From NCBI GenBank assembly GCA_964558465.1, contig CAZLEF010000024.1, positions 25,679 to 89,678 on the forward strand: a stretch of DNA of 64,000 nt. Reading direction: 5' to 3'. Source of the stretch: JACJYC01 sp964558465 (GTDB lineage Bacteria > Bacteroidota > Bacteroidia > Chitinophagales > Saprospiraceae). Under the pieces are notes generated by a model. It saw only the letters and a program-made list of their open reading frames with translations. It had not been told where the DNA came from and did no database searches. Below, in pieces: positions 52,772 through 61,709 of this stretch (positions within the stretch are counted from its first letter, which is position 1; each line of letters opens with the position of its first letter). A program made the position numbers and the translations under genes.

Positions 52772-55585
52772 ATGCCGAAAATTTTTCAACTCGTTTCCCT
52801 GCTGTTCTTTTCAGTTCTTGCCGGCCAGGCACAATCCGGGGCTGATATTCCTTTGCCCGAACATCCGCGCCCTGATTTTGAGCGGAGGGAATGGCTCAAC
52901 CTCAACGGCCCCTGGTCATTCAGGTTCGACCCGGAAGACAAAGGCATGAAAGATAACTGGCAAACCGGCAAGGAACCTTTTCCGCTGTCTATTCTGGTTC
53001 CATTTCCCTGGGGGGCGCCCCTTTCGGGTTTGAAAGATGAAACGGATATAGGCTGGTACGGCAAAACCCTGGAGGTGCCGGAAAGCTGGAAAAATAAACG
53101 GACTTTTTTAACCATAGGGGCCAGCGACTGGCATACGACGGTCTGGCTGGACGGCCAAACGCTGGGATCTCATCAGGGGGGATATACCCCCTTCAGTTTT
53201 GAGTTGACGCCCTTTCTGAAGTACGGACAGGCTCAGAAACTGGTGATCCGGGTAGATGATAAACGACGGGATTTCACTTTGTACGGTAAACAAGGTTATG
53301 GGAATGCCCGGGGGATCTGGCAAACCGTTTACCTGGAATCCAGGGGGGCCTCGTATCTGGAAACCGTACATTTCACACCGGATCCGGAAAATCAACAGGT
53401 TAAAGTCACCGCCATGACCGGTCAGCCGGCCGCCGAAGATCTGACGCTTGAGGTGAAGATTTCGCTGCCGGACGGAAATACGGCCACCGGTTCCGGGACT
53501 ATATTAAGGGGAGCCCGCGAAAAGAAATTGACCATCCCGATACCGAACCCGCGATTGTGGACGCTTGAAGATCCGTACCTCTACGAAACGGTGGCGACCC
53601 TGGCCGGGAAGTCCGGAATCCCCGATCAGGTTCAATCCTATTTTGGCATGCGCCGGATATCGGTCGTGAAGTTGCCGGGAACGGATTACCCTTATATCGC
53701 CCTGAACGGGCAGCCGGTGTATCTGCAGCTTGCACTCGACCAGTCTTACCATCCCGAAGGGTATTATACCTTCCCCAGCGATGAGTTTATGCGCAATGAG
53801 GTCCTGATGGCCAGGCAGATCGGATTGAACGGATTGCGTACCCACGTCAAGATCGATATTCCCCGGAAATTATATTGGGCGGATAAACTGGGCATGTTGA
53901 TCATGTCGGACGTCCCCAACAGTTGGGGAGAGCCGGATGCGGACATGCGCCGGGAAACCGAATATGCGCTGGAACAACTGATCAGGCGGGACTTCAATCA
54001 CCCGTCCATCTTTCAGTGGGTTTTGTTTAATGAAACCTGGGGGCTGTCGTCCGAAGTTGAACAGGACGGAAAAAAGATGCGGGACTATCTTCCGGAAACC
54101 CGCCAATTTGTAGCGGATCTGGTTCGAAGGACCCGTGAAAAAGACCCTACCCGCCTGGTGGAAGACAACTCTGTTTGTTGCGGCAGCCGCCATACGGAAA
54201 CAGATGTCAATTCCTGGCATATCTATCTGGCGGGGTATGAATGGGAAGATTATCTGAAAAAGATAGCGGATGAAAATTACCCGGGGTCGCAGGCGTTGTA
54301 TTTCCCGGAATTCAAACAGAACAACCAGCCGAATATCAATTCCGAAATGGGCAACGTCTGGGGGTATGAGGGCAGTACCGGGGATGTGGATTGGAGCTGG
54401 GATTACCACAGAGCGGTGAATACCTTCCGGAAGTATCCGGAAATAGCGGGGTGGTTGTACACGGAGCACCACGACGTGATCAATGAATGGAATGGTTATT
54501 GGCGATACGACCGTTCGGAAAAAGAAACCGGATTTTCCGACCTGGCGCCGGGGATGACCCTGGCCGATCTGCATGCGCCGGTTTATCTGAGTACCGGTCA
54601 GGAGATCAGTTTCCAAACCAAAGCGGGCGAACAGGTGCAAGTCCCCCTCTTTTTATCAGTCATGTCGGGCCGAACCGATATGGGCAATGAACTAACCCTC
54701 AGGGCCACTTTGTACGGATGGGATGCATTGGGCCGGAAACAAACCTGGTCGGAAAGTAAAATAACCATTGAAACGACTCCCTGGGCACAAAAAAAACTGC
54801 CGCCGCTTGAAGTCCGGATGCCGGATCAAAAGGCAGTGGCGGTATTGTCCATGGAACTGTCCACTTCGACAGGAATGGTCGTTCACCGGAATTTTGTCAG
54901 TTTTATCGTCGATGGCCCCAAACGGGAAAAGCAGACCCTTGATAATGGCCAAAATGCAAGGGTGGTCAGTGTGCCGGCAGGTGATTTCAGCCGGGCGGAG
55001 TGGTCGCAAAAACAATGGAATGTATTGAATGGACTGAAGGTCAATGGCGCCGGGCACGGTTTTTTTGAATACGAATTTACCTTGCCGGCCGGCTTAAAAC
55101 CCGGCGATATTGAATCGGTCTCCTTCCTTGCGGAGGCCTCTGCCAAAAAATTGCTGGGCAAGGATGCGGAAGGCGCCAAAGCTATTTCCGGCGACTTCAT
55201 GTTGGGCGGCGGCACGCATGACCCCGGCCGGAACCCGAACGCCTATCCCATGACCGACGAAGAAAAATACCCAAGCGCTGTTTCTGCCTGGTTCAACGGT
55301 ATTCCCGGCAGCCGTTTCGAATTGCCGGACGACCCTGCTGATCATCGCGGAATTCTTTCCTGGCACGCCCAGCCAAAGGATAAACACCTGTACGAAGCGG
55401 GTTCATATGGGTACCTGTTCCAGTCAATGGTACCCCAACCAGCCTGGGAAAAAGCCCTGGAAACCGGCAAACTGACGGTTCGGCTGGCGGTAGATGAGGG
55501 GCTTCCCGGAGGGCTGGCCATTTACGGCGCCGGTTTTGGCAGGTATCCGCTGGACCCAACGCTGGTCATCGCCCTGAAAAACTGA
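52772..55585 (+). CDS. Secreted glycoside hydrolase family 2 enzyme
   Basis: A 937-residue glycosidase with a signal peptide (about 1-20). Domain order is sugar-binding jelly-roll (about 25-200), Ig-like (about 205-300), TIM barrel (about 305-620), then a C-terminal beta-rich region of about 300 residues. The acid/base is Glu421 in LFNETWG and the nucleophile is probably Glu525 in NSEMGN. GH2 covers beta-galactosidases, beta-mannosidases and beta-glucuronidases; I cannot tell which. No T9SS tail and no Sus genes are adjacent, so it is likely periplasmic. The gene is transcribed alone. Confidence 0.9.
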   Translation: MPKIFQLVSLLFFSVLAGQAQSGADIPLPEHPRPDFERREWLNLNGPWSFRFDPEDKGMKDNWQTGKEPFPLSILVPFPWGAPLSGLKDETDIGWYGKTLEVPESWKNKRTFLTIGASDWHTTVWLDGQTLGSHQGGYTPFSFELTPFLKYGQAQKLVIRVDDKRRDFTLYGKQGYGNARGIWQTVYLESRGASYLETVHFTPDPENQQVKVTAMTGQPAAEDLTLEVKISLPDGNTATGSGTILRGAREKKLTIPIPNPRLWTLEDPYLYETVATLAGKSGIPDQVQSYFGMRRISVVKLPGTDYPYIALNGQPVYLQLALDQSYHPEGYYTFPSDEFMRNEVLMARQIGLNGLRTHVKIDIPRKLYWADKLGMLIMSDVPNSWGEPDADMRRETEYALEQLIRRDFNHPSIFQWVLFNETWGLSSEVEQDGKKMRDYLPETRQFVADLVRRTREKDPTRLVEDNSVCCGSRHTETDVNSWHIYLAGYEWEDYLKKIADENYPGSQALYFPEFKQNNQPNINSEMGNVWGYEGSTGDVDWSWDYHRAVNTFRKYPEIAGWLYTEHHDVINEWNGYWRYDRSEKETGFSDLAPGMTLADLHAPVYLSTGQEISFQTKAGEQVQVPLFLSVMSGRTDMGNELTLRATLYGWDALGRKQTWSESKITIETTPWAQKKLPPLEVRMPDQKAVAVLSMELSTSTGMVVHRNFVSFIVDGPKREKQTLDNGQNARVVSVPAGDFSRAEWSQKQWNVLNGLKVNGAGHGFFEYEFTLPAGLKPGDIESVSFLAEASAKKLLGKDAEGAKAISGDFMLGGGTHDPGRNPNAYPMTDEEKYPSAVSAWFNGIPGSRFELPDDPADHRGILSWHAQPKDKHLYEAGSYGYLFQSMVPQPAWEKALETGKLTVRLAVDEGLPGGLAIYGAGFGRYPLDPTLVIALKN

Positions 55586-55595
55586 TGCCTGACCT

Positions 55596-55694
55596 TCAAT
55601 GCATCGGACAACCGCAGTCGGACGACCGGCAGGCAAGCAGCAACATAAAAGAAAGGGCGGCAAGGAGCAGGAACCATTTATTTTTGCCGGACAT
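55596..55694 (-). CDS. Tiny Cys-rich lipoprotein, 32 residues
   Basis: On the minus strand an ATG at 55694 gives MSGKNKWFLLLAALSFMLLL followed by AC and the tail RSSDCGCPMH. This is a signal peptide with lipobox LLAC and a Cys-rich mature end of 11 residues. ATG 55700 is an alternative start. A minus-strand promoter-like TTACTTTG (plus 55709-55716) lies only 8-14 nt upstream, fitting a nearly leaderless mRNA. Such tiny lipoproteins with a CGCP tail are missed by gene callers. Function is unknown. Confidence 0.5.
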   Translation of the reverse strand: MSGKNKWFLLLAALSFMLLLACRSSDCGCPMH

Positions 55695-55725
55695 AAACAT
55701 TTTTGATCCAAAGTAAACCAAAAAA

Positions 55726-56784
55726 ATGTTTACCGGCAAGCGGATATTGATTGCAGTACTGGATTGGGGGCTTGGGCATGCCGCCCGCAGCGCATTCATT
55801 GCAAAGATTTGCCGCGACAATGGTGCCGAACCGATCCTGGCCGGAAGCGGGGCAGCCCTTGATCTGTTGAGGCTGGAATTTCCGGATGCCGGGTTGATCC
55901 CTTTGCCGCCTTACCGGATCCGTTTTCCGTTCAGAAACATGTACCTCAATATAGGGTTGCAGGCCCCGCGCATTTTATGGGCGGTCTGGCAAGAGAAAAA
56001 AAAGGTGGCTCGCCTTGTAAAAGAAAAAAAGATCGATGTAATCCTGTCCGATTGCAGATTTGGCTGTTATCATCCGGCGGTTCCTTCGGTTTTGATCACC
56101 CACCAGATGCACTTGCCTGTACCGGGAATGGCCGGCAGAACGGCCAATGCAATTTACCGGAGGTGGATGGGATCCTTTAACGAAATCTGGGTCCCTGACC
56201 GGCCAGGCAGTAAAAATCTGTCCGGGGATCTATCGTCAGGGTTTTCAGCAAAACCTGTAAAATTTACAGGCCCGTTATCCCGAATGATGCCCCTGCCACG
56301 CAAAGAAGAATACGGGTTGCTCGTCCTGTTGTCGGGCCCTGAACCCCAGCGAACCCGGCTGGAACAACTGCTGCTTGCCGAACTGGAACAATATGAAGGC
56401 AAAGCAGTATTGGTGAGGGGAACGCAAGGGGCGCGACTGGAAGCCGGCCGGACAGAGATAGTGGATTATGCCAATGGAGCCAGGATAAACCGGTTGCTGG
56501 CCTCGTCGAGTCTGGTGGTTTGCCGGTCGGGGTACAGCACCTTGATGGATTTGGCGGTGATGGGCTCCAGGGCCATTTTGATCCCGACACCCGGACAAAA
56601 GGAACAAGAATACCTCGGTGCGCGCTGCCGGGAAATGGGTTGGGCGGGATGTTACAACCAGTCGGGGTTCAGCCTGAGATCAGCCATTGCCGAAGCGGAT
56701 AGGTACACGGGATTTCCGGTTGATGAAGGCGACCCGCAAACCTTGTTATTGGCGCTTCAGGTTTTGTTGGGCGGCCTACGGTAG
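55726..56784 (+). CDS. MurG-like glycosyltransferase (GT-B fold)
   Basis: A 352-residue protein. The N-terminus KRILIAVLDWGLGHAARSA has the Gly-rich loop and GHA-type motif of GT28 enzymes. The C-terminal domain (about 200-352) has RLLASSSLVVCRSGYSTLMDL and AILIPTPGQKEQEYLG, a GT28 nucleotide-sugar site. It lacks membrane segments. Acceptor and donor are unknown; UDP-GlcNAc is the common donor of relatives. The final codons lie within a short direct repeat. It is divergent from the tiny lipoprotein gene. Confidence 0.82.
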   Translation: MFTGKRILIAVLDWGLGHAARSAFIAKICRDNGAEPILAGSGAALDLLRLEFPDAGLIPLPPYRIRFPFRNMYLNIGLQAPRILWAVWQEKKKVARLVKEKKIDVILSDCRFGCYHPAVPSVLITHQMHLPVPGMAGRTANAIYRRWMGSFNEIWVPDRPGSKNLSGDLSSGFSAKPVKFTGPLSRMMPLPRKEEYGLLVLLSGPEPQRTRLEQLLLAELEQYEGKAVLVRGTQGARLEAGRTEIVDYANGARINRLLASSSLVVCRSGYSTLMDLAVMGSRAILIPTPGQKEQEYLGARCREMGWAGCYNQSGFSLRSAIAEADRYTGFPVDEGDPQTLLLALQVLLGGLR

Positions 56785-56829
56785 ATGGCCTTCGATGGAT
56801 GGTAGACGGCCTACGGTAGATGGTAGACG
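56772..56829. repeat. Short direct repeats spanning the glycosyltransferase stop codon
   Basis: The 17-mer CGGCCTACGGTAGATGG occurs perfectly at 56772-56788 and 56807-56823 (period 35). GATGGTAGACG occurs at 56798-56808 and 56819-56829 (period 21). The first 17-mer contains the last codons and TAG stop of the glycosyltransferase. Confidence 0.7.
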
Positions 56830-56890
56830 CCTGTCTGTCGCCGTAGCGGTTTTGGCGCATAAGTGACCGGCAGCTACGGGTTATGCATAA

Positions 56891-56909
56891 GAAAAGGCCC
56901 TTTAGGGCC
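56891..56909 (-). terminator. Terminator of nadC-recX, with the recX stop in its loop
   Basis: On the minus strand GGCCC-TAAA-GGGCC-TTTTC forms a 5-bp GC stem followed by four T residues (plus 56891-56909). The TAA stop of recX makes up most of the loop. This is compact and fits an intrinsic terminator. Confidence 0.65.
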
Positions 56910-57375
56910 GCAATATCTGTAAAATGGGCCAGATCAATTCCGGTTCATAACCCCTTCCGGAGGCAAAGGCATAAAGTTTTTGAACCCGGGTCTCTGGAGG
57001 AAGATCAGCCAGCAGGGCCGCTTTTTGTTTTAAAAGATCAGCCAGGGCGGCGGCATATTCGCCGGGATCAATTTCCTGCAAGGCTTTATGGATCAGCATT
57101 TCGGGGATTTGCCGGAAAAGAAGACCCTGGCGGATCTTTTGCCGGCCCCAGCGTTTGATCCTGAACTTTCCGCGGACAAATGAACGCGCAAAACGTTCTT
57201 CATTGAGGAAACCTTCAGAAATCAATGCTGCAAGGATGGATTCCAGCGTATCGCCATATACGCCCAACTGAATCAGTTTGTTGCGGACTTCCTGGTGGCA
57301 CCTGTCCTGGTAAACACAGAAACGCTGTAAACTGACCAACGCTTCAGAAGGCGTTAATTTCTTTTTCCGGTCCAA
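56902..57375 (-). CDS. recX: Regulatory protein RecX
   Basis: A 157-residue three-helix-repeat protein that modulates RecA filaments. The core motif SEALVSLQRFCVYQDRCHQE, LISEGFLNEERFARSFVRGK and FRIKRWGRQKIRQGL is that of RecX. Length is typical. It lies 12 nt downstream of nadC, so both should share a transcript from the nadC promoter; recA is not in the window. Confidence 0.88.
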   Translation of the reverse strand: MDRKKKLTPSEALVSLQRFCVYQDRCHQEVRNKLIQLGVYGDTLESILAALISEGFLNEERFARSFVRGKFRIKRWGRQKIRQGLLFRQIPEMLIHKALQEIDPGEYAAALADLLKQKAALLADLPPETRVQKLYAFASGRGYEPELIWPILQILRP

Positions 57376-57387
57376 AATCCCCCGTCC

Positions 57388-58251
57388 TTATTTGATGATC
57401 TTTAAACTTAAGTCGAGGCTGACGGCGGAGTGCGTTAAGGCGCCAACGGAAATGTAGTCGACCCCGGTTTGAGCGACTTTCCGGATGTTATTGATGTTGA
57501 TGCCGCCCGAGGCTTCGGTTTCAAAACGTTTATTCACCGTTGCTACGGCCTCTGCGAGCAGGGGCAATTCAAAATTGTCAAACATGATGCGGGTCATCAT
57601 ACCGGTATCGAGGGCAACATAGAGTTCCATCAGGTTGCGGACTTCTACCGTTAAAGGCAGGTTGAGGCCTTTTTCTTTCTGATAGGCCGCTACCGCCTGA
57701 ATGGCTTGCCGGATACCGCCGCAGGCTTCGACATGGTTGTCTTTGATCATGAACCAGTCGTAAAGCCCGTTGCGGTAATTGTGACATCCGCCCAGCCGGA
57801 CTGCCCATTTCTCCAAAAACCGGATCAAAGGCGTTGTTTTCCGGGTATCCAGTATTTTAACGGGGAGGTCTTCGACTTCGAAATAAAAGCGGTTGCTGAG
57901 GGTGGCAATACCGCTCATCCGCTGCAGGGTGTTCAATACAAGCCTTTCCGCTTTCAGCAAAGCGCGGGTATTGCATTCTACTTCAAATGCAATGTCGCCC
58001 TGGCTGATCGCGCTGCCGTCTTCAAGATGGACCGTTACCGTACTTGTGGGGTCAACATGGTTAAAAATCCTGCGGGCCACTTCGATCCCGGCCAGAACCC
58101 CGGGATCTTTAACAAGCAGTTTGGCCGTGTTCCGTTTATCTGCGGGAATACAAGCCAGGGAGGTATGGTCGCCGGTTCCGACATCCTCTGCCAATGCATT
58201 TTTGATAAAATCATCCAGTTTTGCCTCCAATTGCTTGTCCATTACGCTCAT
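57388..58251 (-). CDS. nadC: Nicotinate-nucleotide pyrophosphorylase (carboxylating)
   Basis: A 287-residue enzyme that makes nicotinate mononucleotide from quinolinate and PRPP, completing the path begun by nadB. Marks include ERLVLNTLQRMSGIATLSNR, LDTRKTTPLIR, GGCHNYRNGLYDWFMIKDNH and TVEVRNLME. ATG 58251 or 58242 fits; the longer frame to 58314 runs past the -7 box at 58270-58277 and is rejected. recX follows. Confidence 0.95.
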   Translation of the reverse strand: MSVMDKQLEAKLDDFIKNALAEDVGTGDHTSLACIPADKRNTAKLLVKDPGVLAGIEVARRIFNHVDPTSTVTVHLEDGSAISQGDIAFEVECNTRALLKAERLVLNTLQRMSGIATLSNRFYFEVEDLPVKILDTRKTTPLIRFLEKWAVRLGGCHNYRNGLYDWFMIKDNHVEACGGIRQAIQAVAAYQKEKGLNLPLTVEVRNLMELYVALDTGMMTRIMFDNFELPLLAEAVATVNKRFETEASGGININNIRKVAQTGVDYISVGALTHSAVSLDLSLKIIK

Positions 58252-58269
58252 AGCTCCAAATTTTGGCCG

Positions 58270-58277
58270 CAAAGATA
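58270..58277 (-). promoter_or_regulatory. -7 box of nadC-recX
   Basis: On the minus strand TATCTTTGC is a full TAnnTTTG match with the common C, 18 nt upstream of ATG 58251. No clear TTTG at -33. It supports the shorter nadC start. Confidence 0.6.
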
Positions 58278-58320
58278 GTTTAATTAAAAAGTCGCAGGTG
58301 TGATTCAGCGCCATAGTTTT

Positions 58321-58328
58321 TACCTTTG
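58321..58328 (+). promoter_or_regulatory. -7 box of the MscS gene
   Basis: TACCTTTGCG is a full TAnnTTTG match, 54 nt upstream of the MscS ATG at 58383. Together with the nadC box it forms a compact divergent promoter region. No TTTG was found at -33. Confidence 0.55.
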
Positions 58329-58382
58329 CGCCCGTAAAAACAGGGAAATGGATCCCGCAGGCGTCAGCTTAAACCGAAATAA

Positions 58383-59213
58383 ATGGAAGAACAGGTTGCC
58401 CAAACGTTGAGCTGGGTTGACAAAATCACTGAAATGGTGATTGAATACGCACCCAAACTGGGGCTTGCGCTGGTCTTGCTGCTGGTTGGTCTCAGGATAT
58501 GTAACTGGATTGCCAGATTAATGGCAAAGACAATGGAAAAGGCTGGTATCAGCCACAACATTGTGCCTTTTTTGCGGTCGATGGTAGCTATCTCCCTCAA
58601 GGTACTGCTGATTTTCAGCGTTGCCGGTCTGGTAGGTATAGATACCGCCAGTTTTCTGGCTGTTCTGGCAGCGGCCGGATTTGCGGTGGGGTTGGCTTTG
58701 CAGGGCAGCCTGAGCAATTTCGCGGCCGGGATCATTATCCTGATCTTCAGACCCTATAAAGTCGGCGACTGGGTTGAGGTCCTTGATAAATTCGGCAGGG
58801 TGGAGCAAATCCAGATCTTTAATACCATCATTGCAACCCCGGGGATGAAAACCCTGGTGATCCCCAATGGTCAGGTGGTGGAAAATGTGGTCACCAATTT
58901 TTCGCAAAAAGGGCTGATCCGCCTGGATTTAAAAGTAACGATGCCCTACAGCGAAAGCTTTCCCAGGGTGGAATCCATTATCCGGAAAACGCTGGAAGGC
59001 ATTCCCAAGGTATTAAAGGATCCCATTCCTGAAATCGGTATAGAGACCTTTGATTCGCATAATATCGTGCTGACCGTGCGCCCCTATGTCCGACCGGATG
59101 ATTACTGGCAAACGACCTTCGAGGTTCACCGGCTGATCAAACAGGCATTCCATGACAACCAGGTGAATGTAGCCTATTCCGAAGGCATTGAAATGGGGCC
59201 GATCGGGGGATAG
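58383..59213 (+). CDS. MscS-family mechanosensitive channel
   Basis: A 276-residue inner-membrane channel that opens under membrane tension to release solutes on osmotic downshock. It has three membrane helices (about 22-45, 63-85, 95-130); the third carries the pore-lining AAGFAVGLALQGSLSNFAAG. The MscS beta domain (about 130-180; IFRPYKVGDWVEV) and alpha/beta domain follow. The length fits the E. coli MscS size class. It is divergent from nadC and upstream of lpxD, with 113 nt between. Confidence 0.92.
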   Translation: MEEQVAQTLSWVDKITEMVIEYAPKLGLALVLLLVGLRICNWIARLMAKTMEKAGISHNIVPFLRSMVAISLKVLLIFSVAGLVGIDTASFLAVLAAAGFAVGLALQGSLSNFAAGIIILIFRPYKVGDWVEVLDKFGRVEQIQIFNTIIATPGMKTLVIPNGQVVENVVTNFSQKGLIRLDLKVTMPYSESFPRVESIIRKTLEGIPKVLKDPIPEIGIETFDSHNIVLTVRPYVRPDDYWQTTFEVHRLIKQAFHDNQVNVAYSEGIEMGPIGG

Positions 59214-59326
59214 AGCTCAGTCGTCAGTTTGCGCCAAAGGCGTCATTATGTGCCACTCCTCGGATGAGGAACGGGTATACCCCAACGACTTTAGAATAAA
59301 AACAATTTGTCAATAAATACGCAACT

Positions 59327-60259
59327 ATGAAGTTCCCCCGGCCTATTCCCGTGACCGAGATCGCCAAAAAGATCAATGCAGAAATTCTAGGGAATAAAAA
59401 ACTGGAAGCCACCGGGATCAATGAGATCCACCAGGTTGAAGATGGCGATATTTCATTTGTCGATGTCGAAAAATACTATAACAAGGCGCTGAAGTCGGCC
59501 GCTACCGTCATTTTGATTGACAAAAAGACGGCTTGTCCGGATGGGAAAGCCCTTTTGGTGTGTAAAGACCCCTTTCAGGTTTTTAACGATCTGGTCACGG
59601 AGTACAGGCCCTTTAAACCGTTACTTCACCCCATAGCGCCTACGGCCCGGATCCATCCGGAAGCGGTCATTGAAGCAGGCGCTGTGATCGGAAATCATGT
59701 TGTGATCGGGAAAAAAGCCCATATCCAGGCCAATGCAGTGATTGGCGATTATACCATTATAGGCGAAAACTCGGTCATCCAATCGGGATGTGTGATCGGA
59801 TCCGACGCTTTTTATTTTAAGCGAACGGACGCAGGTTATACCAAATGGCGTTCGGGTGGGCGCGTCGTCATCGGAAATGACGTTGAAATTGGCGCAGGCT
59901 GCACCATTTGCAAAGGCGTTACCGCCGATACGGTCATCGGCGACGGCACCAAAATGGATTGCCAGATTCAGGTCGGACACGATGTGAAGATCGGGAAGAA
60001 CTGCCTGATCGCTGCGCAGGTCGGCATTGCAGGCAACACCAAAATCGGCGACTGGGTAACCTTGTACGGGCAGGTCGGCATCGCCCAAAACCTGACGATT
60101 GGGGATAAGGCCATCGTCGGCGCCAAATCAGGGGTGTCCAAAGACCTCGAAGGCGGGAAGCTTTATTTCGGATACCCCGCGGCGGAGGCCCGGACAACCT
60201 ACCGGGAGATGGCTGCGCTGCGCCATTTGCCGGAGTTTTTTGCATTGTACTACAAATAA
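59327..60259 (+). CDS. lpxD: LpxD-family UDP-3-O-acylglucosamine N-acyltransferase
   Basis: A 310-residue acyltransferase of lipid A synthesis that N-acylates UDP-3-O-acyl-glucosamine from acyl-ACP. The N-terminal uridine-binding domain (about 1-100) precedes a left-handed beta helix of hexapeptide repeats (about 105-255), for example [16 protein letters not shown] and [17 protein letters not shown]. The likely catalytic His is in [11 protein letters not shown]. Length is slightly short compared with E. coli LpxD (about 341). Bacteroidota often carry two LpxD-like genes, so this may be the second. Confidence 0.85.
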   Translation: MKFPRPIPVTEIAKKINAEILGNKKLEATGINEIHQVEDGDISFVDVEKYYNKALKSAATVILIDKKTACPDGKALLVCKDPFQVFNDLVTEYRPFKPLLHPIAPTARIHPEAVIEAGAVIGNHVVIGKKAHIQANAVIGDYTIIGENSVIQSGCVIGSDAFYFKRTDAGYTKWRSGGRVVIGNDVEIGAGCTICKGVTADTVIGDGTKMDCQIQVGHDVKIGKNCLIAAQVGIAGNTKIGDWVTLYGQVGIAQNLTIGDKAIVGAKSGVSKDLEGGKLYFGYPAAEARTTYREMAALRHLPEFFALYYK

Positions 60260-60273
60260 AATACCTCTGACGC

Positions 60274-60298
60274 TGGGGCCTGAGGATCCGGCGCCCCA
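60274..60298. terminator. GC hairpin between convergent lpxD and P450 genes
   Basis: TGGGGC (60274-60279) and GCCCCA (60293-60298) pair with a 13-nt loop in the 51-nt gap between the two convergent stops. No T-run follows on either side, so a terminator role is only likely from its place. Confidence 0.4.
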
Positions 60299-60310
60299 CC
60301 CCGGCAGTTA

Positions 60311-61672
60311 TTATTTCAACGATCCCAAATGGGGGGTGAACCGCATACGGATACCGTACCTGGGTCGAAGGGTGACCAACGGCTGGGCTTCAATGATCTG
60401 ATTGGGAGACAGCCCGATGTCAAAACGCCGGACCAGGGAAGCCAGCGCCAATTGCATTTCCATCAATGCAAAGCTGTTGCCGATGCATAGCCTTGGGCCT
60501 CCGCCAAAAGGCATATAACCGAAAGCCGGCAGTTGGTTCCTGGTTTCCTTTTCAAACCGGGCAGGGTTAAAGGCCTCCGGATCCTCCCAGATCTCCGGGC
60601 TGTGGTGAACACCGTAAATAAAGGGCACAACGATAGCGCCTTTCGGGATTTTCAGATCACCCACCTGATCGTCTTCAATGGCTTCCCGGTCAGTGATCCA
60701 CGCGGGCGGGTACAACCGCATGCTTTCCTCGATTACCTGGGTGGTGAAATGGAGTTTAGACAGGTCAGAAAAGGTCGGATTTCCAACGCCAACCACCTGA
60801 TCAAGTTCTTGCCGGATAGCCGATATGGCCTCCGGATGCTGCGACAATAAATACCAGGTCCATGCCAGCGCGTTGGCGGTGGTTTCATGGCCGGCAACAA
60901 ACAGGATTTTACTTTCATCCAGGAGTTGTTGGTCGGTCATAGGCTCACCGGTGTCTTCGTAGCGCGAATCCAGCAGCATTTGCAAAAGATCGCCGCCATC
61001 ATTACCGGATGCCTTTCGTTCCCGGATCACATCCAGAATGATCTGGTCGGCGTCACGGGATATTTGTTCATGTTTGCGCAATGCACCTGAAAGGACAAAC
61101 CAGGGATTTAAATAAGGTTGCCGGATCTGCCGGATAAGAAAAGATTGCAATACGGTAATGGAATTGGAAAGACGCTGCAGTTCCTGCTCCGGAAGGTTGG
61201 CGCTGAACAGGGAACGGGCCACGATCCGGAACGCCAGCTCCATCATTTTGTGCGATACATCCACCGCTTTTCCGGTCCTGGTCTCTCTAGCCAGTTCTTC
61301 CGCAAATTCATCGATTACGCCTTGCATGATCTCCCGGATCCCTTCCAGCTTCGAACGGTGAAACCCGGGCTGGATGAGGCGACGCTGGCGCAGCCAGTAT
61401 TCGCCGTCGGAGGTCAGTAATCCTTGTCCGAGAAAATGCCCCAAACGTTCAACCTGGATGGATGATTTGCGGTAGTTGCGGTTGTTTTTTTGCAAAACGT
61501 GCTGGATAACATGGGGTTCTATGGTAACAATACCCTTTTTCATGCCGCCGATATAGATATAAAAAGTGGGGCCGTATTCCCGGATATACTCGCCCAGGAC
61601 AATGGCTGGATTGGCGACAAAGCGGGCGGCGTTGATCAGGGTGCGCCAGCGAGGGATGGAGGGGACTTGCAT
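60311..61672 (-). CDS. Cytochrome P450
   Basis: A 453-residue haem-thiolate monooxygenase. The haem-binding loop is PFGGGPRLCIGNSF with Cys396, the I-helix is AGHETTANALAWTW, and the K-helix ExxR is EESMRLYPP. It is soluble, without an N-terminal anchor. ATG 61672 (MQVPSIPRWRTLIN) is preferred over 61717, which would overlap the upstream gene. No ferredoxin or reductase gene is in the window. The sequence looks like the CYP4/CYP102-type bacterial P450s that act on fatty acids or terpenes, but the substrate is unknown. Confidence 0.93.
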   Translation of the reverse strand: MQVPSIPRWRTLINAARFVANPAIVLGEYIREYGPTFYIYIGGMKKGIVTIEPHVIQHVLQKNNRNYRKSSIQVERLGHFLGQGLLTSDGEYWLRQRRLIQPGFHRSKLEGIREIMQGVIDEFAEELARETRTGKAVDVSHKMMELAFRIVARSLFSANLPEQELQRLSNSITVLQSFLIRQIRQPYLNPWFVLSGALRKHEQISRDADQIILDVIRERKASGNDGGDLLQMLLDSRYEDTGEPMTDQQLLDESKILFVAGHETTANALAWTWYLLSQHPEAISAIRQELDQVVGVGNPTFSDLSKLHFTTQVIEESMRLYPPAWITDREAIEDDQVGDLKIPKGAIVVPFIYGVHHSPEIWEDPEAFNPARFEKETRNQLPAFGYMPFGGGPRLCIGNSFALMEMQLALASLVRRFDIGLSPNQIIEAQPLVTLRPRYGIRMRFTPHLGSLK

Positions 61673-61709
61673 GTTGGATGCTTGATACTGGATTCTGGGG
61701 CGGGCCGGA

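Noticed and set aside
53870..54640. 256-codon minus-strand frame inside the glycoside hydrolase gene
   Set aside because: It lies opposite the catalytic barrel of GH2 and has shadow-like composition.
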